Part shown: piece by piece, positions 39,228 through 53,512 of the stretch
How positions within the stretch are numbered: position 1 is the first letter of the stretch
How the letters are laid out: every line of letters begins with the position of its first letter
Assembly (NCBI RefSeq): GCF_963678635.1
Contig: NC_087069.1
Span: 8,814,633 to 8,878,632, forward strand
Length of the DNA stretch: 64,000 nucleotides
Reading direction: 5' to 3'
DNA from: Symsagittifera roscoffensis
Lineage: Eukaryota > Xenacoelomorpha > Acoela > Convolutidae
Position numbers and translations under genes: made by a program
The notes under the pieces: model-generated
What the model saw: only the letters and a program-made list of their open reading frames with translations
What the model was told of the DNA's origin: nothing
Database searches by the model: none

Positions 39228-40443
39228 TTGTTTTTTAAATTGAAAAAAACGTGTACATAAGGTTTCTATTCAACTATGCTAAACATTTAACGTTCTTCTC
39301 TGAATTTGTGTTGATTTAATATGGCTTCAATTGAAAACTCTAACTTAAACTGCGAGTATAATAATTTCATAAGTGACAATGAGCGAACTGGAGAAAGGTC
39401 GTGATGATTTTAGGGTTATATCATAAATTGTTCTTGAAACTTAAAAAGCTTCAACGCCAAATATTTTTTCGTTGAGTGTTTAAGAGTATTTAAGTTGAGT
39501 GTTTTTTGTTTTCTTTAGGTTCATAAGCACTTTTCCAACTTTGTGTTGGCTATGATTTTTTTTAGTAGCTGAGATAAAAATGCGCTTGCAATTAACAAGC
39601 CTTACCAAATCGGATCATAGACATTTTTCAGAGTAGCTACTTGTTTAATTGAATTAATGATACTAAGTGCTGACGACATGCTAATTTTTTGAATATCTGG
39701 AAAATTCTAATAAAACGACTGGTAGCCATTAAACTATGTGGCAATTTTTATTGATATTTTAGTTCCCTTTTGAAATCTTGAATTTTTGTTTAAAAAAATT
39801 TCATCGTGGAGCTATTGTTTCTGCTTGGAGCAACAACATAGGGCGTAGGCTCGATAGCAAATTTTCTGCTTTTAAAAAATTTAACTTTCAGGCTATAATG
39901 TGTCCGTTTATTTATTTTTGTTGGCCTAAATTTCACAGCAGCGGGCTCAGTTTCAAATTTCTGCTGTCATACTTATTTAAGAATGCCATTTTGAACATTC
40001 GTTCCGCTTCGCTTCTGTTTAAAATGAAAATATAGAAAATTGAATTTGATATGAAAACTGCACACCACAAATTTGATTGATGTGGAAGACAAAATCATTC
40101 CCAAATTGAGCAAATGGCTTATCAGGATTGAGATACTCGTTTCCAGTTAGTCAGATTGTATTTCAACATTCCTTCAATCTGTCTCTCTTCGGCTATTCAT
40201 CGATTTGCTAAGCCAGAAATATAATTCACGGTGCTGAAAATGGTTTCTTGGTAATGAACTTTTTTCTTGATGCAACAAACTAACATCAAGTACTTGTGTT
40301 GTTGTTATAGACTCTTTTTCTAATCTAAATATTCTCAAGCTGTAAAGGCTTGACAGTTCTCTGATTTTTCTATTAATCACGTTGAATCATAATTTTTATG
40401 TAAAAGCAGGAAATTGTGGGGAATATCTGAACGGAGAAGGTAA
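39228..40443. other. Intergenic stretch between convergent genes
   Basis: About 1.2 kb between the ITPase stop and the P450 stop. The sequence is AT-rich; I see no conserved coding sequence and no RNA gene. Confidence 0.5.
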
Positions 40444-43400
40444 TTAACGTTTGAGGAGCTTTGTGATTCGCATTGGCACGGAGTCATCTGGTCTTAGAGC
40501 GAGCACTTCTTGGAAACTGGTTGAGTTGTTGTCACATTCCATGTCAAATTCGGATAAGAGACGCGCCAGCACTATTTGCATCTCCATCTAAAAAACAACA
40601 ACTTTCTTACAAAAAGAAGTTTGACTTAACAATACGACAAGCAAGAATATTTTACGACACGCATGTATTTCAATTGCCTGCCCAAAAAGATTTTTTTTTT
40701 AGCAAAAATTTTTTAATGTCGGGCGAAACTCTGCTACAGAGTGGGGTGAACTTGTTTTTAAAGCACTTTGAAATAGTTAAAGACAGCTATAGTTCAATTT
40801 TGTGATTGTCGAAAACATTTGAGTTTGGTTAATTCGAGTAGAAACATTACAATAACGTCAAGAAAGCCCTAGTCATAATCAAGTGTTTATAGTTACCTTC
40901 GCAAAATTTGCTCCAATGCATACGCGTTGACCTCTGGAGAAGGGTAAATAACATCCATTCTTAATCGGGTCATTTTCTTCTTTTTCGGCTTCGTCGCTAG
41001 TTTGCTCTGTCGGCTTAAAGGTCGCATCCGGTTGTTCGACCGTAATTTGCTCATGCAGTTTATCTACTGAATTTTCCAATATAGAAGCTGGGATAATTTT
41101 TGTCAGAAGTTTTGCCTCAGCAAGAAATATGTTTCCGCCGGGAATTTCGCTCGCTTCGGGTATGGAATTACGCTTTCGGATCAAGTTCTGGTTCTCATCG
41201 GTTTCTTCGTCTTCTGCTCTGTCCACTTTTCCTTCATCTTGGGGGGTTGTCACAATTTTGACCACATGGGGGGTTCTGATTTGTGCTGCAAATCTGCCGG
41301 GGTTGAAACTGGAAGGGTTCTTCCAATATTTGCCATTATGATGCACCAAATAGGTGCTGATCTAGAACGACAAAAAGGGTTCCCTTTCACTATTATAAAA
41401 ACCACTTTGATCTGCGAATCAAGTCTAAGCATCAATTTTTGAGGAAAAAAAAACATGAATACTACTGAATGGAGAATCAATTTAATAGCGACTTTTTGAA
41501 AATTTCATTGAGATTTTGAATACAACATTCAGTCAGTAATTTCAAGTTTACTCATGGTTTATTTTTTTTGGTATGGTCGACTTAAACTACCATGATTACT
41601 AGATTAAGTTACAAGTGATGACTATTTTTAGCGATCTAAACAAAAATTAATGAGAAACCACTTGAAATTGTGAAGCTCATTCATTTGCTTACATTGCCAG
41701 ATTTTGATTTATCGGGCACATTGCTTTACCTTCTGGGGCAAAAATTGAGGGCGAATTGTAAAGGAAAAAGTAGTACCATAATTATGGTGTTAGCTGGGAC
41801 CATGAGTCCATTAATTAAAGTGTCCTCTTTGCAAGTCCTGGTGGTCCCACAGATGGTCGGATATTTTCTCAGAGTTTCACTGATCATCTGCTGCGTGAAC
41901 ACCAATTTGGAGAGGAAGTTCCGAGTGGGAAAGTGATCCTTGCAACTCATTGCTGTTCGGATCTCATCTGACATTCTGTAAATATGTCTGATTATTTTAA
42001 GGTCATTTTAATAATTTATTTGTTTTCAAGTAAGGAACAAGTAGTGTGTATAATTTGCAGAATTTATCAAAAAATAATTAAATAAATAATAAATAAATAA
42101 TAAATTTGTTTTCAAGAAGGGAACATTTTGTGTATAACTTGCAGAATTTATCCAAAAAAAATCCCCATCTTGGAGTATAACTAAAAAGGCCAGTTAGTTG
42201 TCTATCGAGTATTTTTTGAATTTTGAGTAATTTCAGGGCATTTTGGGGATTTTGTGAACTTAAAAACTAGCTCAAAATTGAGGTTCATTAGAAAATGATT
42301 ACAAAGGACTGAAACAATGGGCTTTTTGTATAAATATCAGTATGATTATTTTGAGAACAAATGAATTGCTCGCATCTAGTTCTGTGATTGTGATATTTAA
42401 AAATATACTCAATTTAACTTGAATCTGGTGTCTGGCGTTAAATTAATAGAGCTTACAACAATTAAGATAAGGGAACCAAGATATGCTAGATCCCAGAAGA
42501 GAAAAAGTGATCCAAGGGGGAAGGTTGGATCTGGAGCCTAGATATGTAAAGAGAATAAGGGATCCGGGGGGGGGGGGGGGGGGAGGGGGGTTACCTGTCT
42601 TGGTATGGCTTGTGGTGACACATTTCCCTCAGCAGGAATCCGAGAGTGTTTGCCGTGGAGTCAGTGCCTGCCAAGACCATCACCAACACATCGTCTACCA
42701 CTTCGTCTATGTGGGAACTTTCTAGAATTAACAGCACAATTGTCAAGCTTGCTATTGGATTTTTTCGCTTCTTAGAATTTGTTTGCCATTTTTTCGCTGA
42801 ATTATCTTTGGTAAAAGCGTCATAAAAGTTTGTCACTTCCTCAATGCGAGAACTTATCGTCAAGGTAAATATCAATTGTTAAACTCAGAAATAGATTTTT
42901 TGCTTCATAAATTTTTTTCTCGCTGTTACGTTTGTGTGCCAATTTATCAATTTGTGGACTCTTCATTAGAAATAAATTAGTTCTGCAAATCGGAAATGTG
43001 TTATAATTTTTTTAATGAAAACTTCAATAAAACTTATACTGTTTTAGAGTAATTTTTCTTTTTTTTCATAAGTTAGAATCGAGCAGCAAAATATCAGTTA
43101 TTGTTGAGACTTTGGGCTCGGACAATAAGAAAAAGGTTATTGGAAGGAGTAGGTAAAAACTACGGCAAGATTTTTCAAGTGCTTTCCAGTAATGCGTGAA
43201 CAGAAAATTTCAGCTCTTGACTTCTTGACTGACCGTATAGAGCCTGTTCGCAGAAGTTCTTGTTCAGCAGTCCCACATTCTTATCCAAGTTCTGCATGAT
43301 AATGTCCTTGCAGGCCTCTCGGATCTCAGTCAACACCTGGGCCACCTCTTTCTCCTTATCACCAGGGAACACCTGCCAATCAAACCAAGGATTAGATTTT

Positions 43401-46400
43401 TTAAAAATGATAGTTTTTGACCACTGGAAGTGTGGAGGAACGTCAGATTTGGGCGTTTTCCCCCATCGAAATCCCGGTTAAATAAAAAGGTCAGCTAGAT
43501 TTGAGTGAAATCGTGTTGGCTGAAATAAGCGGTGCAATGGCAAATTCCGATGAAGATTTCTGCGTGTCGAGAAAAAACAGTTTGACATCTTTACCGAAGA
43601 CAAGAAGTAAGGAGTGTAAACTATTATTATTATTATTCGTGGATCAGTATAGTATGTATTTGACACGATCAAATTCATAGACAGATTAAAATAACATATA
43701 AATTCAAGATTGGTTTTAAAGTAAGTCAGGGGAAAGTGTTAAATATTAATCTGACTGCTCACTTTTCGGAGGGGACTTCTGAGTTGTGCCTGCATCGCTG
43801 GGAATATCTTGCCCACCTTCTCCGCCAGACCCTCGAATTTGTCTATGTGCAGGTTGAACAGTGCCTGAATCAGTCAAGAGAACACTATTATGGTACACTT
43901 ATAGTTTTTGGCTAGTTATTTTTTAGTTTCTATTATTTTGCAATTATAATTTCGGTATGCTAATGAAAGTTTTCATAATTTTTTGAAGAGTTCAAAGAAA
44001 GATTTTTTTGGTTGAAAAATTTAAGCTCGTTTTCTTTTGCGTTTGATCTCTTTTGAAGCTAGTAACAATATTAAGTCTCAGCCGATGTTCGACTGATTGG
44101 GTTTTTTCTGTTTTATCGCTCAAAACTGGTCTTTTTGATGTTTTCTAAATTGGATCATAATGCTCAAAACTGATTGGTTAAAAATAATTCCAGCTAATTG
44201 GAACATGGATTTTCAATAAGAACAGTAGCTCATACAATAAATTGTTAATTTTGGGTCGTTTAACAAAATACCGAATTATTCTCTTTGAAGACAAAAGTAT
44301 TGTTCAATTGTTGGTTATTTATGGGGGTTTGTGTATGCGAAGTGCAACTTGTTCTCTATTAAAAAAACTAATAAGAAGTTTAGTTGGTTCTCACCCTGAG
44401 TACACTATCAAGTGCAGTTTCTGTGAGCAGAGGGTAGAGGGCTATGGGTTCCTGACTGTCCCCCTGCTTGGCCATGATATCCTGGATGCGACCCACCAGT
44501 CTGTCAGCTGACTCCTTGAAACACTCCAGGTAGTCGTCGATCGCACTGCACGCGAAAAACAAACAAACAATGTAAACAAGAGCATCAACAGCAGATATTC
44601 ATTCCCAGTTTCCATATTCTTTTTATGAATCTTATTCTTTATTTTGGAAGTCGTATCTGATCTTTGAAAACATAATAAGCTATGTTCAAGCAGATTCATA
44701 ATGAAAATTAACGGTATTGAAAAATCTACAGCTTCTTTACAAGCCTATGAGAGCATTTTTGAAAATTTGGACCGTTTCAAACGTCCTATTTTTCTTTCCA
44801 GTTATTTTTTATTCTTCGCTTTTATTTTTTTATTTGTTTCTGATTTTTTTTTGGTTCAGTTTTTTTCACGTGTTTATTGGATTCTCACGTGTAATAATTT
44901 ATTCACGTGTGTATTTACGTGTGTTTTATTTCAAGATTTTATTATTTCATTGACGTGTGTGTTATTCGTAAAGAAGTGCTCGTTGCTTGAGGGTGAGGCA
45001 ACATTACCCAGCCCAGTAAAATAACCAAAAAAATAATTGCATGTAGTTCTTAAGCAGGGGCACAACAGCGGTTCGCCGTGATGGGCTGTACAGCTCGTAT
45101 GTTGGTCCTTTCCCTCGTGGATAAATGATCTTAAAAAAATCTTATAAAAAGTGAGCTTGACTGACCTGCGTTTGAAGAATGTGTTTAGGATGCGTCGCTT
45201 GATGAGCCAAGTCTGTTGGTTCTGCTCCACGAGAATGCCCTGCGGAATCAACCTGAAAGGAAACCTAAAAGATCTAAACTGTTACCCCCAACTGTTACTA
45301 TTACATTCTATTAATATCCATCTATCCGCTTTTTTCTCCCAAAGAGCTCCAAAATGTGTAGAAGCTCTTATCGAATTCCGTCCTGAAAGTTTTCAGTACT
45401 TCAGTCCTGAAAATTACTGAATGGTTACTGAATAGTTACTGCAGATATACAAGATCTTAGTTGACATGCTTAGTTGAATATTTCAAGTAACGATGTAAAT
45501 ATATCTCGGTGATGCAATGGTACTTAGAATCATGCAATTGATCATAGAATTTAAATAATATCTTGGCAAATAGTGATTAATATTGAATATTTTCTAATAG
45601 TCGCTTTGTTTTGTACAAGTTAAAATGGGAAATGATTTTGTACCTAGTTCCATAGAGGTCGTTGAACTCCTCGTATCTTCGGGACTTCGGGAATTTGTCT
45701 CCGTCGGCAAGGAGGCGCTGGAAACACAAAGGAAAATATTAGGATATAGCCTCTATCCTTTATTGAAAGTAGTATGATTGCGATCAGCTGTCGTTGATAT
45801 AGCTTCTCGTACCAAAGTACTGGTTAGCTTTTTCGTGAAGGCCGGTTTAGTTTTCAATAAATGCTTCAAGCATCTTTTTCAAGTTGGATCAAAGGATCTT
45901 TCGATCTAGAAAAACTAATCTGATTCCGTTCTAGAAAAACTAATCTGATTCCGTTCTAGAAAAACAATTGAAGAAATCGGCAGAAAAACAAGAAGAAATT
46001 CAAGAAAAAGGAGTTTTTTGAAAGGTTTTATGAAATTTTCGTCTCTATATTTTTTCCATCACTTGGATTCTTGATTAGCATATATGTTTAATCCATGATC
46101 AGACATCAGCAGATTGTTTGTTTGGCTGTTTGGACAAAATTAAGCAAGTTAAGATTAGGATAGATGTTTGTTTGGATAGGATTTTTGCCAGTTGTTGCGG
46201 AACTTACTCGGATCTCCCTGGGGTCTGCGACCACCACCACTGACATGTGGAACACTCGGAACTTGAACAGATCTCCGTGCTGGTCGTGCCTGAAAAACAA
46301 ATAGCAAATGTATAAATTTAAAAAAGAAAAGATACCCAGGCTAATAAATAGGTATAAGAGGAATTGTGATGTTGATTTAAAGTCTGTTTTGAGAAGTATA

Positions 46401-47178
46401 TTAAACCAATGTCAATCAGTTTTTATCACAAAAGGTTAGTTTAGAATGAAGCTTACATCACAGAACATGAAAATGAAATAAATCTTACAGAATAATGTCG
46501 AGAAGGTTCGATTTGACATATCTTTTTCTAACTCTGCCTAATTTATGTGTTCTCACGGCGCTTTAAAATGCAATTATTAACTACGATGGGAATAATGAAT
46601 AAGTCATTTACCATTTTTTGAGAATGAGTTGGAAGGACAGGTTTCGTTTGTTGAGTTTCCTGATTTCACACAAGTTTCCAGACACCATGCTGGAACAATC
46701 AATATATTAAATTGCAATCCAATCAAAGTTTGCCAAAATTAAAAGAAGACCTCGGCTTTTTTGAGAAATGACACAGTATAAAATAGTCTTTTTATATCTA
46801 AATATTTTTGGCTGATAGTTTTCCTGAGGTTGTTGGGAAAAATCGAAGTAGTCAAAAGTGCAATAAATACTAGAGTTTTTTTAAAAATTAACCGGTAGAA
46901 AATTGTATTATTTTATCTATTATTTTTAATGGCTGATAGTTTTTCCATGCGTTTCTTAGAAATATCATCTGAATATCATACATGGTTTGTTCAGAAGCTT
47001 CTTATTTTTATTCCAATTTATTTTTTAAATCTTCAATGTGAACTCACGACTGTTCTGGCCCGGGTATGTTTTTATTGACCACGATCAGTTTCCTCCAGTA
47101 GTACACAACACACAATGCCACACAGCCCAGTGATAGCAGCAGACATGTCAAAATGAGCAACAGGTTGCGGTTATCCAT
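40444..47178 (-). CDS. Cytochrome P450, CYP46-like, 12 exons
   Basis: Exons, minus strand: 47178-47048, 46689-46612, 46289-46208, 45717-45644, 45252-45166, 44545-44395, 43864-43763, 43372-43234, 42721-42595, 41975-41777, 41361-40897, 40587-40444; all introns are GT-AG and the frame is open for 592 residues. An N-terminal membrane anchor (LLLILTCLLLSLG) is followed by the Pro-Gly hinge NIPGPE. The I-helix has AGTDST (299-304), the K-helix ETLR (357-360), the PERF region FNPGRF (409-414), the heme loop FSRGQRVCIG with ligand Cys538. It is an endoplasmic-reticulum mono-oxygenase; the layout is closest to CYP46 (cholesterol 24-hydroxylase), but the substrate here is inferred only. Odd: about 110 acidic, low-complexity residues (415-525) sit between PERF and the heme loop, within one exon. 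An ATG at 47232 in frame would add 18 residues. Confidence 0.92.
42018..42165. repeat. 90-bp direct duplication in a P450 intron
   Basis: TTGTTTTCAAGTAAGGAACA...TTGCAGAATTTAT at 42018 is repeated in modified form at 42108. An AATAAATA run separates the copies. Confidence 0.7.
42566..42590. repeat. Poly-G run beside a P450 splice donor
   Basis: About 18 G followed by A and 6 more G lie directly beside the exon 9 donor (42594), so the intron starts with GTAACCCCCC and a long C run on the coding strand. Confidence 0.9.
45906..45966. repeat. 25-bp tandem repeat, about 2.4 copies, in a P450 intron
   Basis: The unit CTAGAAAAACTAATCTGATT plus CCGTT is repeated twice and starts a third time. Confidence 0.85.
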
Positions 47179-49270
47179 TGTCGAGAAGCCAGACCATCTG
47201 GTCGACACAATAGAAGGAGAGAGAAAGAGCATCCAAGGCTGAAAGCTGCTCAACAGTTGAGAAGCTAGATATCTAGAATGATAAATTGCTTCATCAATCT
47301 ACCACTTAATCCATTTTATTTTTCGCAAAAGAACAATTTTTAGTGCCAAGTTGAATGGATACACCACACCGTTTATGAAATGGGTATCTTAGACAATCTT
47401 CAGTTAAGTAAATAGTAAATTTGTTACCGAAGCGAGCAGATAAATGCTACTTTTTCGTCGCCGTTTAAGCGCCGATTTAAATAGAGACAGTATCTGAAAT
47501 GAAAATTTCAGAAGATTTTTAGTTTAAAGATCTACAAAACATTAAATTCATCATTTTGAATTGGCTCAGATTGTTTCTCAAAACTATCGATTTCTCTACT
47601 GGGAAAATTTAAATTGTGATATCCAATTAGAATGAAATTTGACATATGATCTGAGGACTCGTTTGGTGAAACTTTTGCTGCAAAGCTTTAGCAATTTAAT
47701 AACATATGTTCTATCAGCTTTATTTGTGGCCACTGTATGCTTTTTTTTTCAAGCGACCAAGCTTTTTTCATAGCCTCAGTGGATTTGAGTTAGGCTACTA
47801 GTATTTCTCAATTGTAAAGATCATTTTCGCTGATATGGGATCATCTAAATGACCTTCATAATCTACAGAATTGGATGTCATTAGGTCTTAGCGGAGAGTA
47901 TTTGTTAATTTATTACCATGGAAAAATATTCTATTTCATTAATCATGTCTCGACTTTTTTTGCAGCTAGATGGTTTGGGTTTTTCAAAAATTTTGAAACA
48001 GATGCCTTTTTTGTACCTGTATTCCATAAAATTTCAATTCAATAAGGGCCCAATAAAAGACTCATTTTTGACGGAATCGACACAAAAGTTAATTGGTCAT
48101 ATATACCGAATTCGTAGGAAAATGATTCTTATATGCCTACTAAAATTTCAATTTGTGAAAAGGAAAAATATCACAAAATTCTCTGGTGCGTCCTCTATTT
48201 TGAACGGCTTTGAACCAATACGTATAGTATCCCATTGCTAGCTTTCTTGAATTTTCTCCTTATTGTAAACGTGGACAAGATTGCGAAGATTGTAAACGTG
48301 ATCTTGAAATAATCATTTTGTTCTTTTTTTGTTGTAATTTAAACTATCATTCGAAATAAATTTTTTGTGGAATACTAGTTTTCGCTGCGTATTCAGGCTA
48401 GTCTGTATTTTTTCACGCCCGAAGTGGTCACCCTGTTTATAACCTGGGAGTATTTTTTTTCGCGAAGCTTAATATCTTACAAAATCTTACCAAACAATGA
48501 AAAATTATCAAAAAGATCTCCAAATTTTTTCTGTTTCTTTTTTCGCTTGCGATTAGCGTTATCGAATGATTGATTTTATTTGGCTTAGAGCTTGTCCAAA
48601 AAAATCACTGAATCTTTTTGGGTCAACTTTTTTAAATATATTTTAGCATGTCTGCATTTTAAATAACAGCTTTTTTCGAAATTTGTTTTTCATGTCGATT
48701 GTATATTTACCAACTCCGATGTGATATGATTTCACATTTTGACTTTTTTCGCTTTACTTAGTGTTAATGGTTTCAGTTTACTTTATATTGGCCTAGTTGC
48801 CCAATATTGCATCGCTTGGTGAACAGAAAAGTTTATTGTACATGTGTGTGTCTTATAAGAAGAGACTCTAAAACTGTTTTTTGAGGTTTTTGAACGGGTG
48901 TCTACTCCATTGTTGACAGTATTGTTACCGGTTTGTTAATTATGCTCCAATGCTATTTAAACACTGCCAATGACGTTTCCCATAATGGGTTTGTATTTCT
49001 CGAGATGAAGTTTATTCAAGACAATTCGAGATCACATCAAAATTTTGGTAGATCTAGTTTTTTTGATAATTTTCTTTTTCATTTTTTTCTTGACATTCTG
49101 TCGCCTAGTATATCATGCTATTTTTTATATTGTATCGCAAGTTTTGGATGGATTATTTTATTCCTTGAATAAGCACTTGCGCCCGTTGCTCTTGTTGTTT
49201 TTCAATAAATTGTTTGTTTGGATCTCTAAATATCGTGATTAGGATGAAATTTTCAAGAAAGTAAATGAGA

Positions 49271-49342
49271 TTCTGTTTGAAAGCCGAATGGACTACGTCT
49301 GGGAAAGCAAAGGTCCTCGGTTCGAATCCGTCCAGGACCTGT
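49271..49342 (+). other. Degenerate tRNA-like sequence (pseudogene or SINE head)
   Basis: GCCGAATGGACTA resembles a Leu/Ser-type A box and GGTTCGAATCC is a perfect B box about 40 nt later. The T-stem and acceptor stem do not pair well, so it is not a functional tRNA. Confidence 0.35.
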
Positions 49343-52300
49343 TTTTCAAATTTAAAAGCTTCCATCTCAAAAGTTGTAGGTCTACCTATCGTTTGTCTGA
49401 TTGTTTTGTCGGCTTAGTTGTCACATCACATGCTATTAGTAATTTGTTGTACTGTAAGAAATTTTCATTATAGTTTCAAGAGCTTATGCTTTTCTCCGTT
49501 AATTTGTAATTTATTAGCACAAACTTGGTCTTTTGTTTATTATCACAAACGCGGTCTATTGCATCGTTTGAAGGGAAACAAAATTTAAAGGCCCTGTTCC
49601 CCTCCGGAAACTGAAAAAGATCAAAACCTTAGTGTTTCGGAAATTTATAGCTTAGTTTTTGCACGGTCAGTTTTTTGAATGCTTTTTACACGCCGGTGAT
49701 TGTTTTGCTGAACGTGTTTTTCTGAATTAAGCATCAGTAAACTTTTTTAATTGTGCTTTTTTCGACGTAGTGGCTGTATAATAGATTTATGATTGTTGCT
49801 TGGAAATTAGAGGGTTTTGGGATCTGGGAGTTAACATTTTCTGTTCGAATTTCATCAGTTTAAAATCTAATACTTTGCAATTATTTATTCAACGAATTTT
49901 GGAATGAAAGTGTTACTTAGATATATGTTCCTGGACTAATTTTTATATTTATTTTTGTGACATTTTTTTCGTATGTTTAATCTACTTTCGCTTGAAGAAA
50001 ATATCGTGTTCCGGGTGAGTTTGATTGTTACGTTGTATTGATCTAATTCTACATCAAATAACTTTCAGACAAGCATGGATTTCGATTTCTAATATCTTTT
50101 GAATCAATTGAGTTTCGAGAGGATTAGAGTTTAAGCTTTTTCGACACGAAGACCATTTTCTCAAAACCCGAGGTTAATATAGTTGAAGCAAAATAAAGCC
50201 ATCTGGCACGTTTTCTTCTAACTTTTCCGATTGAATTAAGAACTCAAAGAGTGCTTTTTGTTGATTTTCTGAGATGTAGTTTTATTACGATCAGTTAAAA
50301 AATTTAAGCGATGTTCTTTACCTGTTTGTAGTGGTTGATACGTTCCTCAGAAAGAGAAATAATCAGTTTTTTTTGTAAATTGAATCTGAAACAAATGGAA
50401 CTATTGATACAGACGCGGATCTAGGAATTTAGACGCGAAAAAAGGATTTTATTTGAAATCACAATGCTGAAAATGCCACCAAAATGACTGTAAAATTTTG
50501 AAAGACTGATTCTAAAATAATATAGAAAATTCAGCTTTTTTTGAGATGATTTTTTTTCAGAAACAGTTCTTTTCTTGAAAAAAGTCTTGTTGAAAAGCGC
50601 GTAGGATAGATTTATCCCTAAAATCCGCCCTGGAATTATTGGAAATTTCAATGAAATGAATTAAATTAGGATTTTGAGTGTCGATTTTTTTGGCTTCACT
50701 TTCTGAAATATCGATATTGAAGTTCAGTTTTTTGTTGACCGACTATTTCAAGTTGTACAGAACTACAAATGAGATCTGAACACTTTTATCGACTGAAAAG
50801 TCCAGCTAGTCATATGATCTTAATTCTGGAATAAATTTTGATTACTATTTTTAGAAGGCCCTAATTCTATCACCTGCATTTTAAGTTTCCTCTATAAATT
50901 CAATTTATTGAGTTGGTTTGCTAAATGAACTCCTTTTGTAGATATCTTTTTATTGCTTATAAGTTCTTTGTAAATTGCCGAACTTAAAAACAAATGAGTT
51001 TTCGATTTGAAAAGTGAACCGATTCAATCTTGGCATTGAAAAATCAACCCCGATTGACGCAGAGTGCGATTCTTTCAGTCGCATTTTTTAACGTCACTGA
51101 ATATGAGGTGATATTTTTAGAGTCATTAAAGAACTGTTAAAAAAGTTTTTGCCAAGGCTTTTATTGTGCTGAAAAGATTTTGGAACTTACATATTTTTTC
51201 TCAAGTTTTTTTTGTGACATTACAATTAAATTTGCCGCGTAAAAAATGTGACTATTTGTTCAAATTTTTCAAAAAGTTCGCAAATGTTTTTTTAGCACAA
51301 TGTCTTGAAAATGTGGCTTCTCAGATTTTCTTTTTTGGTGAGCTTCAATCATGGTTTTGTCAGATTGAATGAATGAAACTATTTCATCTAGTTAATGAAT
51401 TTTCTGTTAAGTTTTTCTGATACTTTACTTTGGAAGAGCATACACCGTGATGTTCTGATTTGCCAAGCGTTCGCCCTTATTACGGTGAATGAATTTTTAA
51501 AACTTGAGAAACAAAATAATAATCATACGGCGGTCTCTCCAGTGGTGACTAGCTGAATTTTTTAGACGATAACAGTGTTCTTATCTCATTATTATTTCTG
51601 TACAACTCAAAATAGTCGATAACCAATCAAAATTCCTTATTTACAAGCAAAGTGTGTTAGTACGAATTTTCTTTTTTTTACAGCCTAAATTGCCAATAAA
51701 AGTGCTACTTTTGGTGGCTTTTGTGAATCAGTTGGCGGCGGTAGCAGTATAATATAATATGTGCTTTGACAAATGAACGTAGTGAAGACTCTTATATTGG
51801 TCCTGCTGTTTTTTTTTGTTTTTTTTTTCAGGACAAAGTCTAAAATTTGTTCACGCTCTATTTTGATTTTTCTGCGGTTTGACTTGTGATTTTGTTACGG
51901 TCAGTGGATTTCCTTTGTTAAAAGGATGGCAAAGGTTGTTAAAAGAACAGCAAAAATGTTAAGGTCACGAAAAACGTGATCGACTTCTAGTTTCGAAAAT
52001 GGAAATTAATTATCAGTTTTCCCAGCGAAATAAAAGTTTCTCAAATTGGGTTAGTTTTATCACAAAAGTGTTCATCATAAATTGTTCTACAAATTCAAAG
52101 GCCATCTATTTTTTTTCTTCATTACTCTTTTGCAACAGTTAGTTGGCGATATTTACCAAAAAGGTAACAAAGCTGATGCATTTTTAGTTCATCAAATGAA
52201 CCGAAAAAAGTTATTGGTTTAAAACAGCAGTACAAGGATAAAAATCTTGATTTTAGAAATTTTCCAACCCAATGTATTTCGCAATTTTTTGAAATGCTGA

Positions 52301-52447
52301 ACTTATACATAGTTTGGCTTTACGCTTTTCAATTTATGACATGCAAAATTGTGTCTTTTTGTATTTGGTACTACGTTTGCTGCTTCGAATTGAAAATTTA
52401 TTTGCATATGTATCTGCGTTATTGGTGGCTAGGTTTTGGGTATTGTA

Positions 52448-52525
52448 AGCATCCGTGGCTGAGTAGTTAGTTAGTGCGTGAGACCGAAATTTGCTAGGTC
52501 GCAGATTCGAATCCGACACGTAGCC
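52448..52525 (+). other. Degenerate tRNA-like sequence (pseudogene or SINE head)
   Basis: TGGCTGAGTAGTTAG fits the A-box consensus with one mismatch and GATTCGAATCC the B box. The stems do not close into a proper cloverleaf, so an old tRNA-derived copy is likelier than a gene. Confidence 0.4.
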
Positions 52526-53512
52526 GAGTTTTTGCTAATTCGAGGTTTATTTCTACTTCTTTCACTTGATAAAGCTGCTTTTTAGTCATGCTCTCGCAAG
52601 TGTTTGCGAAGCTTATCTTCGCCTCTCTGTTTGAATTTTATTTGTGTAATGACCTCACTTGGAAACTATTTATTTATGATTATTATTTGGAGTCTCAATT
52701 ACAGTTTTACTCATTTCGATTGTATCGTAAGTCTCATAAGAGTATCCAAATGTAGACCAGAACCAGAATCTAACTTGATTTTTTGTAGCTTTTTGATTTA
52801 GTTTGAGCGGCAAGAGTGTTTGAACCGCAACTTTGCGTCGGACCAAGGCTCGAAAGAAGCATTTTTTGTTCGAATTAGCAAAAAATTTTGTATATATAAC
52901 CCTTAAAGATTCTAGAAAAGTCTTTAAATGGTTTTAGTAGTTTTTTTTTCTTTCAAGTTATTTTTGAAATAGTTTTCTATTCAAAAATTAGGTTCTACGG
53001 TTTTTCGAAAATTTTGCCTCATCAAAATAAGCGACCAGAGGTTCATACATAACTCGCGAAATTTATTTCTCTTATAGGTAACTAAAATCTTGGTCCGCAC
53101 TTATTGTTTAAAACAATCACCAGTTTGTCATTGGTGCCGTATGAGTTTTTGCAGTAGAATTTTATTTTCTTTTTGCTTATTTGCTACTGTTGTAGCAACA
53201 GTGTAGTAAACCGATGTAATTTCTAAAACTGTTGCCAAAACAAAATGGTCATCAGCTCGGCGCAGTTTTCAATTCTGTGTGGATTGGCCCAAACAAGTAA
53301 TGGTTTATTGTTATCGTAATTTTTAAATTAGTTGTGCAGCATTTAAAGAAGCACATTTTGAACGAACATATTTAGCATACCTTTATTTGTTTATCATCGT
53401 CCAACTAACTTCAAGCGAATTTGGTTTTTGTACTGGCGTAAAAGAAAAAACAAAAAAGTTGCATAGCAAATATTGTAGCCAAGTTATTACACGCTTTTCT
53501 TCTTGGTTTAAA

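Larger units (their letters stand above)
47179..53512. other. Intergenic region between the P450 and B-box genes
   Basis: About 6.3 kb of AT-rich DNA. Short open frames (for example 47918-48241) match nothing I know and have no supporting splice or composition signal. Two tRNA-like sequences are listed separately; otherwise I see nothing. Confidence 0.5.

Noticed and set aside
40473-40805. Plus-strand open frame of 110 codons
   Set aside because: It lies antisense over the last P450 exon (40444-40587), which matches the P450 C-terminus with an acceptor in the right phase.
47918-48241. 107-codon plus-strand frame starting with ATG
   Set aside because: No recognised similarity, AT-driven composition and no splice or polyadenylation support; treated as chance.
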